DNA from: Nonomuraea turcica | GTDB taxonomy: Bacteria; Actinomycetota; Actinomycetes; Streptosporangiales; Streptosporangiaceae | DNA length: 64,000 bases | Reading direction: 5' to 3' | Assembly: GCF_030718205.1 (NCBI RefSeq) | Contig: NZ_JAUZQF010000005.1 | Coordinates: 1 to 64,000, forward strand | Shown: one piece after another, positions 32,280 through 41,945 of the stretch | How positions within the stretch are numbered: the first letter of the stretch is position 1 | Layout: the number at the start of each line of letters is the position of its first letter | Notes under the pieces: model-generated | The model's input: the letters and a program-made list of their open reading frames with translations, nothing else | What the model was told of the DNA's origin: nothing | Databases searched by the model: none | Translations under genes and position numbers: made by a program

Positions 32280-34244
32280 GTGCGGTTCGGGGTGCTGGGG
32301 CCGGTGACGGCCTGGGACGAGGCCGGTGGCGTGGTCGACGTCAAAGGGCCGCGGCACCGCGCCGTGCTGGCCCGTCTGATCGTCGCCCGCCGCCGCGTCG
32401 TACCGGTGACGCGCCTGGCCGGGGACCTGTGGCAGGAGGAGCCACCGCCGGGTGCGGTGGCGGCGTTGCGCACGTTCGTGGCGGCGCTGCGCCGCGCGCT
32501 GGAGCCGGAGCGGCCGCCGCGCGCCGCGCCGCGGCTGCTGGTGACCGAAGGTCCGGGGTACGCGCTGCGCGCCGCCCCGGACGCGGTGGACGCCTGGCGG
32601 TTCGAGCAGGCGGTCACCGCCGCCGCGGCGCTGCCGCCGCGGCCGGCTCTCGAGCGGCTGGAGGAGGCTCTGGGCTGGTGGCGCGGGCCTTCCTACGCCG
32701 AGTTCGCCGGCCAGGACTGGGCACGGGCGGAGCGTTCGCGCCTGGCCGAGCTGCGCCTGCATGCGATCGAGCGGCGGGCCGAGGCGCTGCTGGCTCTGGG
32801 GCTGGCCGGCGAGGCGGTGCCGGACCTGGACGCACATGTGGCCGAGAATCCCTGGCGGGAGGACGGCTGGCGGCTGCTGGCCCTGGCGCTGTACCGTACC
32901 GGCCGCCAAGGTGACGCGCTGGCGGTGCTGCGCCGGGCGCGCGGCCTGCTGGCTGAGCAGCTGGGGGTGGATCCGGGGCCGCGGCTGCGCGGGCTGGAGG
33001 CCGACATCCTGCGTCATGCCCCGCATCTTGACCCGCTGTCGGGTATGGCGGGCTCGGTGTGGGCGCGGGCGGCGGCCGCCTACGACCGCAGTGTGCCGGC
33101 GGGCGCCAGGGCGCGGCTGGAGTCGACGGTGACGTTGATGCGCGATCTGGCCGTGACCGGCGGTGCGGGCCTGGAGGCGGCGCGCCGGCACCGGGTGGCG
33201 GCGATCGCGGCGGCCGAGGAGCTGGGCGAGGCGGAGCTGACGGCGCGGGTGATCGGATCCTACGACGTGCCGGCGATCTGGACCCGTTCGGATGACGCGG
33301 AGCAGGCGGCGCAGGTCGTGGCGGCGGCCGAACGCGCCCTGGCCGCGCTCCCGCCGGGCGCGCCGGACGCGGTACGGGCACGGCTGCTGGCCACGATCGC
33401 GCTGGAGTCGCGCGGCATGCGTGCCGCGCATGGGGGTGCGGCGGCCCGGCAGGCGGAGGAGATCGCGCGCCGGCTGGACGATCCCGCGTTGCTGGCCTTC
33501 GCGCTCAACGGCGTGTTCATGCAGAGCTTCTCGCGTGCGGGGCTGGCCGGTCGCCGGGACGAGGTCGGCGCGGAGCTGGTGGCGTTGTCGGCCCGGCACG
33601 GGCTGGTCACCTTCGAGGTGCTCGGGCATCTCATCCGCTTGCAGGCACGGTGCGCGCGGGCCGACTTCGCGGGCGCCGAGGAGCACGCCGCCGCCGCGGA
33701 ACGGCTGGCCGAGCGGCATGAGCTGCCGCTGCTGAGCGTGTTCACCGCCTGGTACCGGGCACTTCGCCTCGACGTGACCGGGTCGGCGCCGGCGGTTGAG
33801 GAGGTGGAGGCGGCCTACCGCCGGGCGGCCGCGCAGCTGGACGGCGCCGGCATGCCGGGCCTGGAGCGCGGGTTGCTGCCGCTGGCGTCGCTCTGCACGC
33901 GCGTGCGCCGCGGCCTGCCGCCCGGGACCGGCGAGGCGGACTGGGGACCGTACGAGCCGTGGGTCCGCCCCCTGCTGTTGGCCGCCGACCGCCGCGACGA
34001 GGCCGCGGCGGCGCTGGCGGCCCTGCCGGAACCGCCGGGAGACCTGCTGATGGAGGCGATGTGGTGCCTGGTGGCGCGGGCTGCGGTGGCCGTCGGCGAC
34101 CGGGAGGCGATGCGCCGCGCCCGCGCCGCGCTGGCCCCGGCGGCCGGCGAGCTGGCGGGTGCGGGCAGCGGTCTGCTCACGCTGGGCCCGGTCTCCGACC
34201 ACCTCGCCGCCCTCGCCGATGCGCTCCGCGACACCTCCACGTAG
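32280..34244 (+). CDS. SARP/AfsR-like regulator: wHTH, BTAD and TPR-like region
   Basis: A 654-residue protein from GTG 32280 behind AGGAGGG. The N-terminal OmpR-type winged helix (VRFGVLGPVTAWDEAGG, RHRAVLARLIVA, VTRLAGDLW) leads into a bacterial transcriptional activation domain (LEEALGWWRGPSYAEFAG, GRQGDALAVLRRARGLLAEQ, LGVDPGPRLRGLEADIL, to about residue 250). The remaining 400 residues are alanine-rich helical repeats without a visible NB-ARC P-loop, unlike the protein at 35201. Likely activator; the divergent hydrolase gene is the nearest target. Confidence 0.9.
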   Translation: MRFGVLGPVTAWDEAGGVVDVKGPRHRAVLARLIVARRRVVPVTRLAGDLWQEEPPPGAVAALRTFVAALRRALEPERPPRAAPRLLVTEGPGYALRAAPDAVDAWRFEQAVTAAAALPPRPALERLEEALGWWRGPSYAEFAGQDWARAERSRLAELRLHAIERRAEALLALGLAGEAVPDLDAHVAENPWREDGWRLLALALYRTGRQGDALAVLRRARGLLAEQLGVDPGPRLRGLEADILRHAPHLDPLSGMAGSVWARAAAAYDRSVPAGARARLESTVTLMRDLAVTGGAGLEAARRHRVAAIAAAEELGEAELTARVIGSYDVPAIWTRSDDAEQAAQVVAAAERALAALPPGAPDAVRARLLATIALESRGMRAAHGGAAARQAEEIARRLDDPALLAFALNGVFMQSFSRAGLAGRRDEVGAELVALSARHGLVTFEVLGHLIRLQARCARADFAGAEEHAAAAERLAERHELPLLSVFTAWYRALRLDVTGSAPAVEEVEAAYRRAAAQLDGAGMPGLERGLLPLASLCTRVRRGLPPGTGEADWGPYEPWVRPLLLAADRRDEAAAALAALPEPPGDLLMEAMWCLVARAAVAVGDREAMRRARAALAPAAGELAGAGSGLLTLGPVSDHLAALADALRDTST

Positions 34245-34560
34245 CCGCCGTACTGCGGCAGGGCGGCCATGCACGAACGAGTACGGCATGCGGCGCGCTA
34301 CCGGCCGCGATGCCGAAGTCATGACCTCTACCGCACGGGCGACCTCGTGTCATCAGATGCCGCCTGTCGATGCTGCTGAGGCCGGCGGGTGTCACTCACC
34401 GTGGCCACTGCCTGGGGCGGGCACGGCCGCTCCGGGCGCTGTTGACTTCGGAGATCAGGCCATGCCGCCGGGCGGCATCTCGCGCAGCGTGTGGCGCTTG
34501 TGCGTCAGGGGAGATGCGTAGACTCAAGATCGTCTGAGTCGTCACGAACAGGGAATCACA
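34245..34560. other. Gap without recognised genes
   Basis: About 315 bases between the SARP-type gene and a lipoprotein gene. No coding pattern or repeat stands out. It should carry the lipoprotein promoter close to 34500-34550. Confidence 0.4.
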
Positions 34561-35097
34561 GTGATCAATCGTCTGGCGCGGACCGTGGTCGCGTTCCTGC
34601 TGTTACCGGCCCTCGGCGCGTGTTCCGCGCCGCCTGCGAATCCGCTGCTGAAGAACCCGGCCCAGTGGCCGTTGGTCAAGCTGAACGGCCTGACCGGCCA
34701 CCGGAAACTGCCCGACGAGGCGGAGCGTGCACTGGCGCAGATCAGGGTCGGCTCTCACGACCTGATCGCGTGGATTCACTCCTCCGGCCGGTGCGGGCTG
34801 TCCGACTCCGGCTGGAGCATGTACGTCGATCTGACCACGTCCGAGGGGCACCCGGGGCGGGAAGGAGGGTTTTCCGGGCCGATGGAGCCGGCGGTGGGTA
34901 GTTCCAGCGAGAGTAAGGTCAGCTTGTTCTGCACCCCCACCAGGATACTGATCAGGGTCGAAGGGGAGACGTCGAAGCCCTTCGTCTCCGGCGACGCGGT
35001 CGCGCAGCCCGTCAACGGCGGGCTCAACGCCGTCGTCGGCTCGCGGGAAGCTCAGCAGGAGTCACTGCCCGGCGCGACCGTGACCCCGGGTGGATAG
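34561..35097 (+). CDS. Predicted lipoprotein of unknown function
   Basis: A 178-residue protein from a GTG start. Positively charged MINRLAR, a hydrophobic stretch TVVAFLLLPALG and the lipobox LGAC (Cys21) predict export and lipidation. The mature part contains three further cysteines (RCGLSDSGW, SLFCTPTRIL) and no recognised domain. It stands alone between two large SARP/AfsR-type genes. I do not recognise the family. Confidence 0.75.
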   Translation: MINRLARTVVAFLLLPALGACSAPPANPLLKNPAQWPLVKLNGLTGHRKLPDEAERALAQIRVGSHDLIAWIHSSGRCGLSDSGWSMYVDLTTSEGHPGREGGFSGPMEPAVGSSSESKVSLFCTPTRILIRVEGETSKPFVSGDAVAQPVNGGLNAVVGSREAQQESLPGATVTPGG

Positions 35098-35200
35098 CGG
35101 CCACCCAGGGGCGACCTCCGCCGTCCCGGCCGCCGCCACCGCACTACAGGTGGACCCCGGCGCAGCGGAAACTGGCCGCCCTGGCCGGCGACACGTTCGA

Positions 35201-38200
35201 CTAACGCCGGGCCGGCGGGCAGACCACCTCCGTGAGCGCGAGCTTTGTCAGCCGGTCGGTGGCCTCGTGGGGTGTCATGTCGGCGCCCCGTTGGTAGGCG
35301 GTGTCGTAGTCGGCACGGCCGAGCCATTGCGAGAGCGTCTCCGCGAGGGAGCGCAGTTCGGTGTCGCCGTGGTCGAAGGTGCCGCGGATGGCCTGGCTCA
35401 GGCCGAGCGCGGTGGCCGCGCCGGCCGGATCGTCCTCCAGGAACAGCAGCCGAGCCAGGAGTTGCGCGGCCGCTGGGGTGTTCCTGTGCGCCTGCGCCGC
35501 CTGCATGGCACGGGGCAGCAGCTCGCGCGCGGGTGCGGCGTCCCCGGCGGTGAGGAGGTTCGCCATCCTGGCGGGCACGAGGAGGTTCTCCATCGTCTCC
35601 GCCGTAAGGCGCAGCCGGCGGGCGAGTGTCTCCATCCGGTCGAGCTCTTGGTTGGCCCGTTCGATCGCGCCGGAGCGGCGGTACAGCTCGGCCAGGCTGC
35701 CCAGGACCTCGATCTCCAGCACACGGTGACCGCGCTCCCATGCCGCTCGTTCGGCGGTTTCGATGTCGTGCCGGGCGCCGGTCAGGTCGCCGGCGCGCAT
35801 GCGTTCGGTGGCGAGTCCGAGCCGGGTTGAGACCTCATCCTGCGAGCCGAGGTCGGTGGCGATCGCGAGGCTGTGCTCGTAGGCGGCGATCGCCTTGTCG
35901 TGGTCACCGGCGATGGCGTGGATCTGCGCCAGGCCGTACAGCGTCTTCGCCGTCCACCACCGATCGCCCGCCTCCTTGAACGCGTGCAGCGCCGCCGCCA
36001 TCGCGGTCGCGGAGCCTTCCCGGTCGCCCCGTTCGCGATACCGCATGGCTTCGATCATGAAGGTGCAGGCGATCGCCCAGCGGTCCGAGCCGCTGCGCAC
36101 CCGGGCGATCTCCTGGTCGACCAGCTCGTCCAACCCGAGTATCAGCGCCATCATCAGCGCTGTCGTCAGCAGCATCGGATAACGCCGTAGCGCGCCCGTG
36201 TGCACGCAGTCGTCGATGAGCGCGCGCAGCCGTTCGGGCTCATTGATCGGCCCGCCCTCGCCGGCTACCAGGTGGATCGCGGTGAACGCGGCCCGGGCTT
36301 CCGCGGGCAGCGCGTCGCCGAACTCGGCGACCTTGGCGACGTAGGCATCGGCCCGAGCGTCGTAGCGGAGCATGACCCAGTACCAGTACAGCGGCCCGAG
36401 AATCCGGGCCGCGGTCTCGGCGTCGCCGCCGTCGATGGCCGTTTGCAGGGCGAACATCAGGTTGTCGTACTCGGCCTGGAACAGCCGCAGCGACTCTGCC
36501 TGCTTGTCCGAGCGCAGCAGCGGCTCGTGTTCCTCGGCCAGGTCGGCGAAGTGCCGCGCGAGCCTGCGCAGGACGGCTTCGGCTTCCCCCGCGAGGCGAA
36601 GCTTGTCCGCCGCATGGGCTCGGATGGTTTCCAGCATCCGGTACGCGTGGCCGGCCCGCTCCACGATGGACTTGTCGACCAGGGAGTCCAGGAGATAGAT
36701 GACCTCGCCGGCGGGGAGCGTCTCATCCGAACAGACCGCCTCGATCGCGGCGATCCCGGTTCTCGCCGGAAAGATCGACATTCGGCGGGACAGCGTCCGT
36801 TCTTGATCGGTGAGGAGGTCCCAGCTCCATTCGATGACCGCATGGAGGGTCTGCTGCCGCGGCTGGGCGGCCCGGTTGCCGGTGCTGAGCAGCCGGAAAC
36901 GGTCATCCAGTCGCCGGGCGAGCTGGCCGGCGCTCATGGTCCGCAGCCGCGCTGCGGCCAACTCCAGGGCCAGCGGCAGCCCGTCCAGCCGGCGCACGAT
37001 GTCCACGACCGAGGTCGCGGTCGGCGCGTCGAGTACGAGGCCGGGCTGTCCGGCTGCCGCGCGATCGAGGAACAACCGCACCGCGTCCGATTCGCCGGCC
37101 TGAGCGGAATCCGCGTGGGCCGGGGGCAGGTCGAGCGGGCCCAGACGGCACAGCGTCTCACCCATGACGTCCAGCGGTTCCCGGCTCGTGGCCAGGATGG
37201 TCACGTACGGCTGGCGCTCCAGCAGCTGCCCGGCAAACTCCGCGACGGGTCCGGAGATCTGTTCGCAGTTGTCCAGCACCAGCACGCCTTCACCACCGGC
37301 GAGCAGACTGACCACTCGATCCAGTGGCGTGCCAGACGGCTGGGCATCGGCGACGCTGAGCGCGCCCAGCACCGCCTCGGGCAGCCCGTCGGCGGTGTTC
37401 ACCCCGGCCAGGGGGACGAGCCAGACCCGGCCACGTTGATGGGCCCGATGCCGGCTCGCCACCTCCACGGTCAGCCGGGTCTTGCCCACTCCTCCGGGCC
37501 CCACGACGGTGACCAGCCGGGAGGTCTCCAGCAACCCGGCCAGCAGTCTCAGCTCCTCCGCCCGGCCGACGAAGCTGGTCAGCAGGGCCGGCAGACGGCC
37601 CGGCGCCGCCTCCGGCCGAGCCTGTTCCGCCTCGGGGATCGTCAGCTCGCCCCGCACCATGGCCAGGTGCGTTTGGCGTAGTTCCTCGGACGGGTCGACG
37701 CCCAATTCCTCGGCGAGCGTGCCGCGGACCTGTTCGAACACGGCCAGCGCATCGGACTGGCGGCCTGCCGCGTGCAAGGCTCGCATGCGCAATCCGGCCA
37801 GCCGTTCGCGCAACGGGTGGCCGGCGGCCATCGCCGCCATATCGGCGAGGATCTCGTCGTGGCGGCCCAGTCGCAGCTCCGCCTCGAACCGGTCTTCGAT
37901 GGCCGCGACGCGCAGCTCCTCCAGCCGCGTGCCGGCCGTACCGGCGAAGGGCGCATCGCGCACGTCGGCCAGCGCGTCTCCCCGCCACAGCGCCAGCGCT
38001 TCGTCCAGCAGCGAGGCCGCTCGCTGCGCGGCGCCCGCGGCCAGTTCGCGACCGCCCCGCTTGGCCTTCGCCTCGAACCGGACCGCGTCGACGTCCTCGG
38101 CGCGTACGTGCAGGCGGTACCCGCCGGCCGCCCTCTCCACGACCCCGGCCCCGCCCAGAGCCTTGCGCAGCCGGTGCACCAGCCCATGCAGCGCATTGAC

Positions 38201-38377
38201 GGTGCCCCCGCGCGGATGCTCCCCCCACAGGCCGTCGACGAGTGCATCGACCGACACCGTCTCGCCCTCGGCCAGTGCCAGCCGGGCCAGCAGCGCGCGA
38301 ACCATGACGCCGCCGACATCGATCGGCGCACCATCGTTGGCATAGGCCCGGACCGGTCCCAGCACCTCAATCCGCAT
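35201..38377 (-). CDS. AfsR/SARP family regulator: wHTH-BTAD-NB-ARC-TPR
   Basis: A 1058-residue protein from ATG 38377 (a codon pair upstream is possible). Order: winged helix (MRIEVLGPVRAYANDGAP), BTAD (LDEALALWRGDALADVRDAP, LGVDPSEELRQTHLAMVRGE), NB-ARC ATPase with P-loop VVGPGGVGKTRLTVE near residue 295, Walker B GVLVLDNCEQ, then ILATSREPL and GLPLALELAAARL, and a C-terminal TPR array (about 620-1040). This is the AfsR architecture used to switch on secondary metabolism or stress genes. Divergent from the serine hydrolase at 38518. Confidence 0.95.
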   Translation of the reverse strand: MRIEVLGPVRAYANDGAPIDVGGVMVRALLARLALAEGETVSVDALVDGLWGEHPRGGTVNALHGLVHRLRKALGGAGVVERAAGGYRLHVRAEDVDAVRFEAKAKRGGRELAAGAAQRAASLLDEALALWRGDALADVRDAPFAGTAGTRLEELRVAAIEDRFEAELRLGRHDEILADMAAMAAGHPLRERLAGLRMRALHAAGRQSDALAVFEQVRGTLAEELGVDPSEELRQTHLAMVRGELTIPEAEQARPEAAPGRLPALLTSFVGRAEELRLLAGLLETSRLVTVVGPGGVGKTRLTVEVASRHRAHQRGRVWLVPLAGVNTADGLPEAVLGALSVADAQPSGTPLDRVVSLLAGGEGVLVLDNCEQISGPVAEFAGQLLERQPYVTILATSREPLDVMGETLCRLGPLDLPPAHADSAQAGESDAVRLFLDRAAAGQPGLVLDAPTATSVVDIVRRLDGLPLALELAAARLRTMSAGQLARRLDDRFRLLSTGNRAAQPRQQTLHAVIEWSWDLLTDQERTLSRRMSIFPARTGIAAIEAVCSDETLPAGEVIYLLDSLVDKSIVERAGHAYRMLETIRAHAADKLRLAGEAEAVLRRLARHFADLAEEHEPLLRSDKQAESLRLFQAEYDNLMFALQTAIDGGDAETAARILGPLYWYWVMLRYDARADAYVAKVAEFGDALPAEARAAFTAIHLVAGEGGPINEPERLRALIDDCVHTGALRRYPMLLTTALMMALILGLDELVDQEIARVRSGSDRWAIACTFMIEAMRYRERGDREGSATAMAAALHAFKEAGDRWWTAKTLYGLAQIHAIAGDHDKAIAAYEHSLAIATDLGSQDEVSTRLGLATERMRAGDLTGARHDIETAERAAWERGHRVLEIEVLGSLAELYRRSGAIERANQELDRMETLARRLRLTAETMENLLVPARMANLLTAGDAAPARELLPRAMQAAQAHRNTPAAAQLLARLLFLEDDPAGAATALGLSQAIRGTFDHGDTELRSLAETLSQWLGRADYDTAYQRGADMTPHEATDRLTKLALTEVVCPPARR

Positions 38378-38517
38378 GCACAAAGGCTATGAGGACACAG
38401 AGGCGCGCGTGCTCGTGAAAGTGGCGCCGTGCCGGCTAAAAGAGCGTTCTAAGAGGTGTGTAAGCGCCGGTGGACACCGTGGAGGGCGTAGGTAAGAAAC
38501 GTCCGAAAGGCAGTGCA

Positions 38518-39663
38518 ATGGCAGCGCACGAGAAAGTGCAGCAGGTGCTCGACTGGGCGGTGGCCGAGGTCGGCATCCCCGGCATCGTCGCCGAGGTCAA
38601 GGACGAGGACCGGACCTGGTTCGGCACCGCCGGCGTGGCCGACCTCAAGACCGGCGCCCGGCGCCGGCCGGGGGAATACGTGCACACCGGCAGCAGCGGC
38701 AAGGCCTTCACCGCCGCCGTGGTCCTGACCCTGGAGGCCGAGGGCCGGCTGAGCCTCGGCGACCCGGTGAACAAGTGGCTGCCGGGTGTGGTGAACGTCA
38801 ACGGCTACGACGGCAACAAGATCACCATCAGGCACCTGCTCAGCAACACCAGTGGGCTGTTCGCGACCGGCCTGGCGCCGGAGGTGTCCCACCGCTACGC
38901 CACCCGCTCCGGATTCCTCCAGCATCGCTTCGACACCTTCACCACCGAGGAACTGCTGAGGGTGGCGGTGTCCCAGCCGCCGGTCGGTGAGCCCGGCGAA
39001 CGCTTCGAGTACGCCAACGGCGGCTTCCACCTCGCCGGGGCGATCATCGAGGAGGTCACCGGCAGCAGCTACGCCGAAGAGGTCGAGCGCAGGGTCATCC
39101 AGCCGCTCGGACTGGCCCACACCCGCGTGCGCCCCACCCAGGACACCGGATACCCCGATCCGCACCCGCGGGCGTACTCCAACCTGTTCTTCAAGGACGG
39201 CGCCGACCCGGCGACAGTCACCTCGGAGAACTGGGAATCACTGATCGAGGAGCCCGGCCTGCCGCCCCTGGATGTCACCGAGTTCAACTCCTCCCTGGCC
39301 TGGTCGGCCGGCAATGTCGTCTCCTCCACCGGCGACATGATCCGCTTCGTCAACGCGATGGCCGGCGGCAGCCTGCTGCCGCCCGCCCAGCACCGGCAGA
39401 TGTGGACCACGGTCTCCACCGAGGGTGGTTACTGGATGCCGCACGCCCGCTACGGCCTGGGCCTGTTCGAGTTCGACAAGCAGGCCACGGGCGGCCGGAC
39501 GCTGCGCGGCGTCGGCGGCAGCCTCTGGGGATCCTATTTCTTCGCGGTCGGCACCCCCGACGACCGGCACACCATCGCCGTCCACACCAACACCGAATGG
39601 AAGACCTGGGACCTCATGTTCAAGATCATCCAAGCGGAGTTCGGCATCTCCATCGGTGCATAA
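38518..39663 (+). CDS. Beta-lactamase-fold serine hydrolase
   Basis: A 381-residue class C beta-lactamase/D-Ala-D-Ala carboxypeptidase-like protein. I chose ATG 38518, since a GTG at 38470 adds only non-conserved residues. The SxxK motif is TGSSGKAF (about residues 58-65), the YxN motif is FEYANGGFHLAGAIIEE, and a GVGGSLWGSYFF segment near the C-terminus replaces the usual HTG/KTG. No signal peptide is seen, so it is probably cytosolic, typical of EstB-like esterases or peptidases. Divergent from the AfsR-type gene. Confidence 0.88.
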   Translation: MAAHEKVQQVLDWAVAEVGIPGIVAEVKDEDRTWFGTAGVADLKTGARRRPGEYVHTGSSGKAFTAAVVLTLEAEGRLSLGDPVNKWLPGVVNVNGYDGNKITIRHLLSNTSGLFATGLAPEVSHRYATRSGFLQHRFDTFTTEELLRVAVSQPPVGEPGERFEYANGGFHLAGAIIEEVTGSSYAEEVERRVIQPLGLAHTRVRPTQDTGYPDPHPRAYSNLFFKDGADPATVTSENWESLIEEPGLPPLDVTEFNSSLAWSAGNVVSSTGDMIRFVNAMAGGSLLPPAQHRQMWTTVSTEGGYWMPHARYGLGLFEFDKQATGGRTLRGVGGSLWGSYFFAVGTPDDRHTIAVHTNTEWKTWDLMFKIIQAEFGISIGA

Positions 39664-39772
39664 GCACGCTGCCCGCCACCGGCTCGCGATGTCCGCTAGG
39701 GGCCGGCGCGAGCCGGTGGACGCCGTCCACCATTCGCCGGCGGCGGCCGGGCACGCGAGCCGGACCGTCCCC

Positions 39773-40471
39773 ATGCGCTTGTCCGCCCGTGCGGCTCCGC
39801 ACTACCGTGCCGATGTGCATCTCTTCTCACGCTCGTGGACGGCGTTGCGCACGGCGGTCGCCGAACTCCCGGACGAGGACTTCGCACAGCCGTCCGGCTG
39901 TGCCGGCTGGCTCGTGCGGGACCTGGTGTGCCATCTGGTCATCGACGCTCAGGACGTCCTGATCACCCTGGTGACCCCCGCCGCGACGGAACCGACCCGC
40001 GACGCGGTGACCTACTGGGACGTCGCCGAAACGCCGCCGACCGGGGACGACCCGCTCGACGCGCTGATCGTCCGGCTGGCCGCCGCGTATGAGGAGCCTC
40101 GGCTGCTCAAGTTCCACCTCGACGACGTCGGCTCCGCCGCCGGCCGCGCCGCCGAACTCGCCGACCCGGGCCTGCGGGTCGCCACCCGCGATGAGGTCCT
40201 CACCGCGGGCGACTATCTCGCGGCGTACGTCCTGGAGTGGACGCTGCACCACCTCGACCTGGTCGCGCACCTGCCGGAGGTGGCGGGACCACCCGCGGAG
40301 GGGCTCGGCCGGTCCCGCGAGATGCTGGAGAAGATCGCCGGGGCCGCGTTCCCCGCGTCGTTCTCCGACAAGGACGCGCTGCTGGTCGGCACCGGACGGC
40401 GTGCCCCGAGCGACGCGGAGAAGGCCGCACTGGGCGAGCTGGCCGCGAAACTCCCGCTCGTCCTCGGATGA
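39773..40471 (+). CDS. Maleylpyruvate isomerase (MPI)/DinB-fold family protein
   Basis: A 232-residue protein of the mycothiol-dependent maleylpyruvate isomerase N-terminal family: SRSWTALRTAVAELPDEDFA, GCAGWLVRDLVCHLVIDAQD (first metal His) and the later YVLEWTLHHLDLVAHLP (second His pair). Such proteins use mycothiol or only share the DinB fold. The start could also be GTG 39815. It lies 110 bases after the serine hydrolase and may share its transcript. Confidence 0.85.
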   Translation: MRLSARAAPHYRADVHLFSRSWTALRTAVAELPDEDFAQPSGCAGWLVRDLVCHLVIDAQDVLITLVTPAATEPTRDAVTYWDVAETPPTGDDPLDALIVRLAAAYEEPRLLKFHLDDVGSAAGRAAELADPGLRVATRDEVLTAGDYLAAYVLEWTLHHLDLVAHLPEVAGPPAEGLGRSREMLEKIAGAAFPASFSDKDALLVGTGRRAPSDAEKAALGELAAKLPLVLG

Positions 40472-40616
40472 TCGTCTGCCCGAACGGGATCTTCGGGCCT
40501 GGCCCCTCTTGCGGACCTGCCGCGCCCGCGGCCATGCTCGATTTCCCAGGACGAGCCGATCTCGGGAGGCGCGCGGTGCGCACCAACGATCCCGGCGTCT
40601 GCCGCCGGAGCAGGCC

Positions 40617-41945
40617 ATGACGGTGACGGCGAGGCCGCCGGTCCGGCGTTCGGAGTCGGTCTCCGGGCGGGTGCGTACACTGGCCGGGCTGTCCCTGCTC
40701 ACGCTGGCACTGCTGCTGGCCGCGATCCTGGCCGGCGCGGCGAGTACGGGCTCCGGCCTGCGCACCATCGGGCATGACGCCGGGCCGCAGGTGCTCGCCA
40801 CCACGGGCCTGTATCGGCAGATGTCGGAGATGGACGCGCTGGTGGCCGAGACCCTGCTGCTGGGCAGAGAGTACGGCCCGCAGCAGCAGGCCGACCTGAC
40901 CAGCTATGACCAGCGGCGGCTGGAGATCTCCGAGAGCCTGCTCAAGGCCTACCGGCTGGCCCTGGACGACCCCTCCGAGCAACGCACGGTCGAGTCGCTG
41001 ATCGAGGGGCTGGGCCGCTACGAACGGCTGGCCACCCAGGCCCGGCTGCTGGACATGCAAACCCAGCACACCGCGGGACAGCCGCCCGACCATGTGGTCG
41101 AGGCCTATCAGAAGGCCACCGACCTCATGCACCGCGAACTGCTCCCCCAGGCCTACAACCTGACCCTGGAAACCGGGACGATCGTCAGGCGCGCGCACGA
41201 CGCCGAGCGCTCGGCCACCTCGCTGGCCCGCTCCGCCGTCATCGTCACCGGGCTGCTCGCGCTGGCCTGCCTGCTGGTCCTGCAGGCCTACCTGACCCGC
41301 AGGTTCCGCCGGGTCTTCGCGCCGGCTCTGGTGGCCGCCACCATGCTCACCGCGGCAGGCCTGGTGACCGGCACCGCCCTGCTCACCCGGCAGGGCCAGG
41401 CGCTGGAGGAGGCCAAGCGCCGCGGTTTCGACGCGGTGCTCACCCTGACCAGAGCACGGGCGATCAGCACGAGCATGCACGGAGACCAGAGCCGCTACCT
41501 GCTCGACCGCTTCCGCAAGGACACCTACGAACACACCTTCCTGGACAAGTCCCGGACGATCGCAGCCGTCGAGTCCACCAGCCTGCCGGACTACCAGAGC
41601 AAGCTGCAGGCGAACTTCCAGGGACTGCTCGGCAGCCTGACGGGCCAGGACCGGCAACGGCTCTTCGCCGCCTACCAGAGGTTCCAGCAGGCCGACGCGC
41701 GGATGCGGACGATGTCGGCCGAGGCGGCGATCAAGTTCTGGGACGGCGAGCTCACCGAGGCCTACGAAAGCTACGACACGGTGCTGGAGGAGCTGGTGCG
41801 GCGGCACGAGTCCGACTTCGAGCGCGCCATCGACAGCGGCGACGGCGCCCTGGACACGCTGTGGCGGTCGATCCCGGGCGGGCTGGCCACCGGCGCCCTG
41901 CTCATTCTCGCCGGCGTCTGGCCGCGGCTCAGGGAGTACCGGTGA
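40617..41945 (+). CDS. glnX: GlnX-like four-helix membrane sensor protein
   Basis: A 442-residue membrane protein: TM1 about residues 23-43, a long extracytoplasmic helical region, TM2 and TM3 close together around 205-256 (VIVTGLLALACLLVLQAYL, ALVAATMLTAAGLVTGTALL) joined by a basic loop (RRFRRVF), a second extracytoplasmic helical region and TM4 at the C-terminus (GGLATGALLILAGVW). There is no kinase or methyl-accepting output. Length, topology and a following solute-binding lipoprotein match mycobacterial GlnX, which passes amino-acid signals to the kinase PknG. No pknG is in this window. Its stop overlaps the next start (GTGA). Confidence 0.7.
   Translation: MTVTARPPVRRSESVSGRVRTLAGLSLLTLALLLAAILAGAASTGSGLRTIGHDAGPQVLATTGLYRQMSEMDALVAETLLLGREYGPQQQADLTSYDQRRLEISESLLKAYRLALDDPSEQRTVESLIEGLGRYERLATQARLLDMQTQHTAGQPPDHVVEAYQKATDLMHRELLPQAYNLTLETGTIVRRAHDAERSATSLARSAVIVTGLLALACLLVLQAYLTRRFRRVFAPALVAATMLTAAGLVTGTALLTRQGQALEEAKRRGFDAVLTLTRARAISTSMHGDQSRYLLDRFRKDTYEHTFLDKSRTIAAVESTSLPDYQSKLQANFQGLLGSLTGQDRQRLFAAYQRFQQADARMRTMSAEAAIKFWDGELTEAYESYDTVLEELVRRHESDFERAIDSGDGALDTLWRSIPGGLATGALLILAGVWPRLREYR

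Noticed and set aside
32247..34322. Long minus-strand open frame opposite the SARP-type gene
   Set aside because: Same reason: Arg/Gln/His-rich antisense translation, while the plus strand has wHTH and BTAD motifs.
36200..37681. Long plus-strand open frame opposite the AfsR-type gene
   Set aside because: Antisense shadow of a gene with unmistakable NB-ARC motifs on the other strand; no ribosome site or domain.
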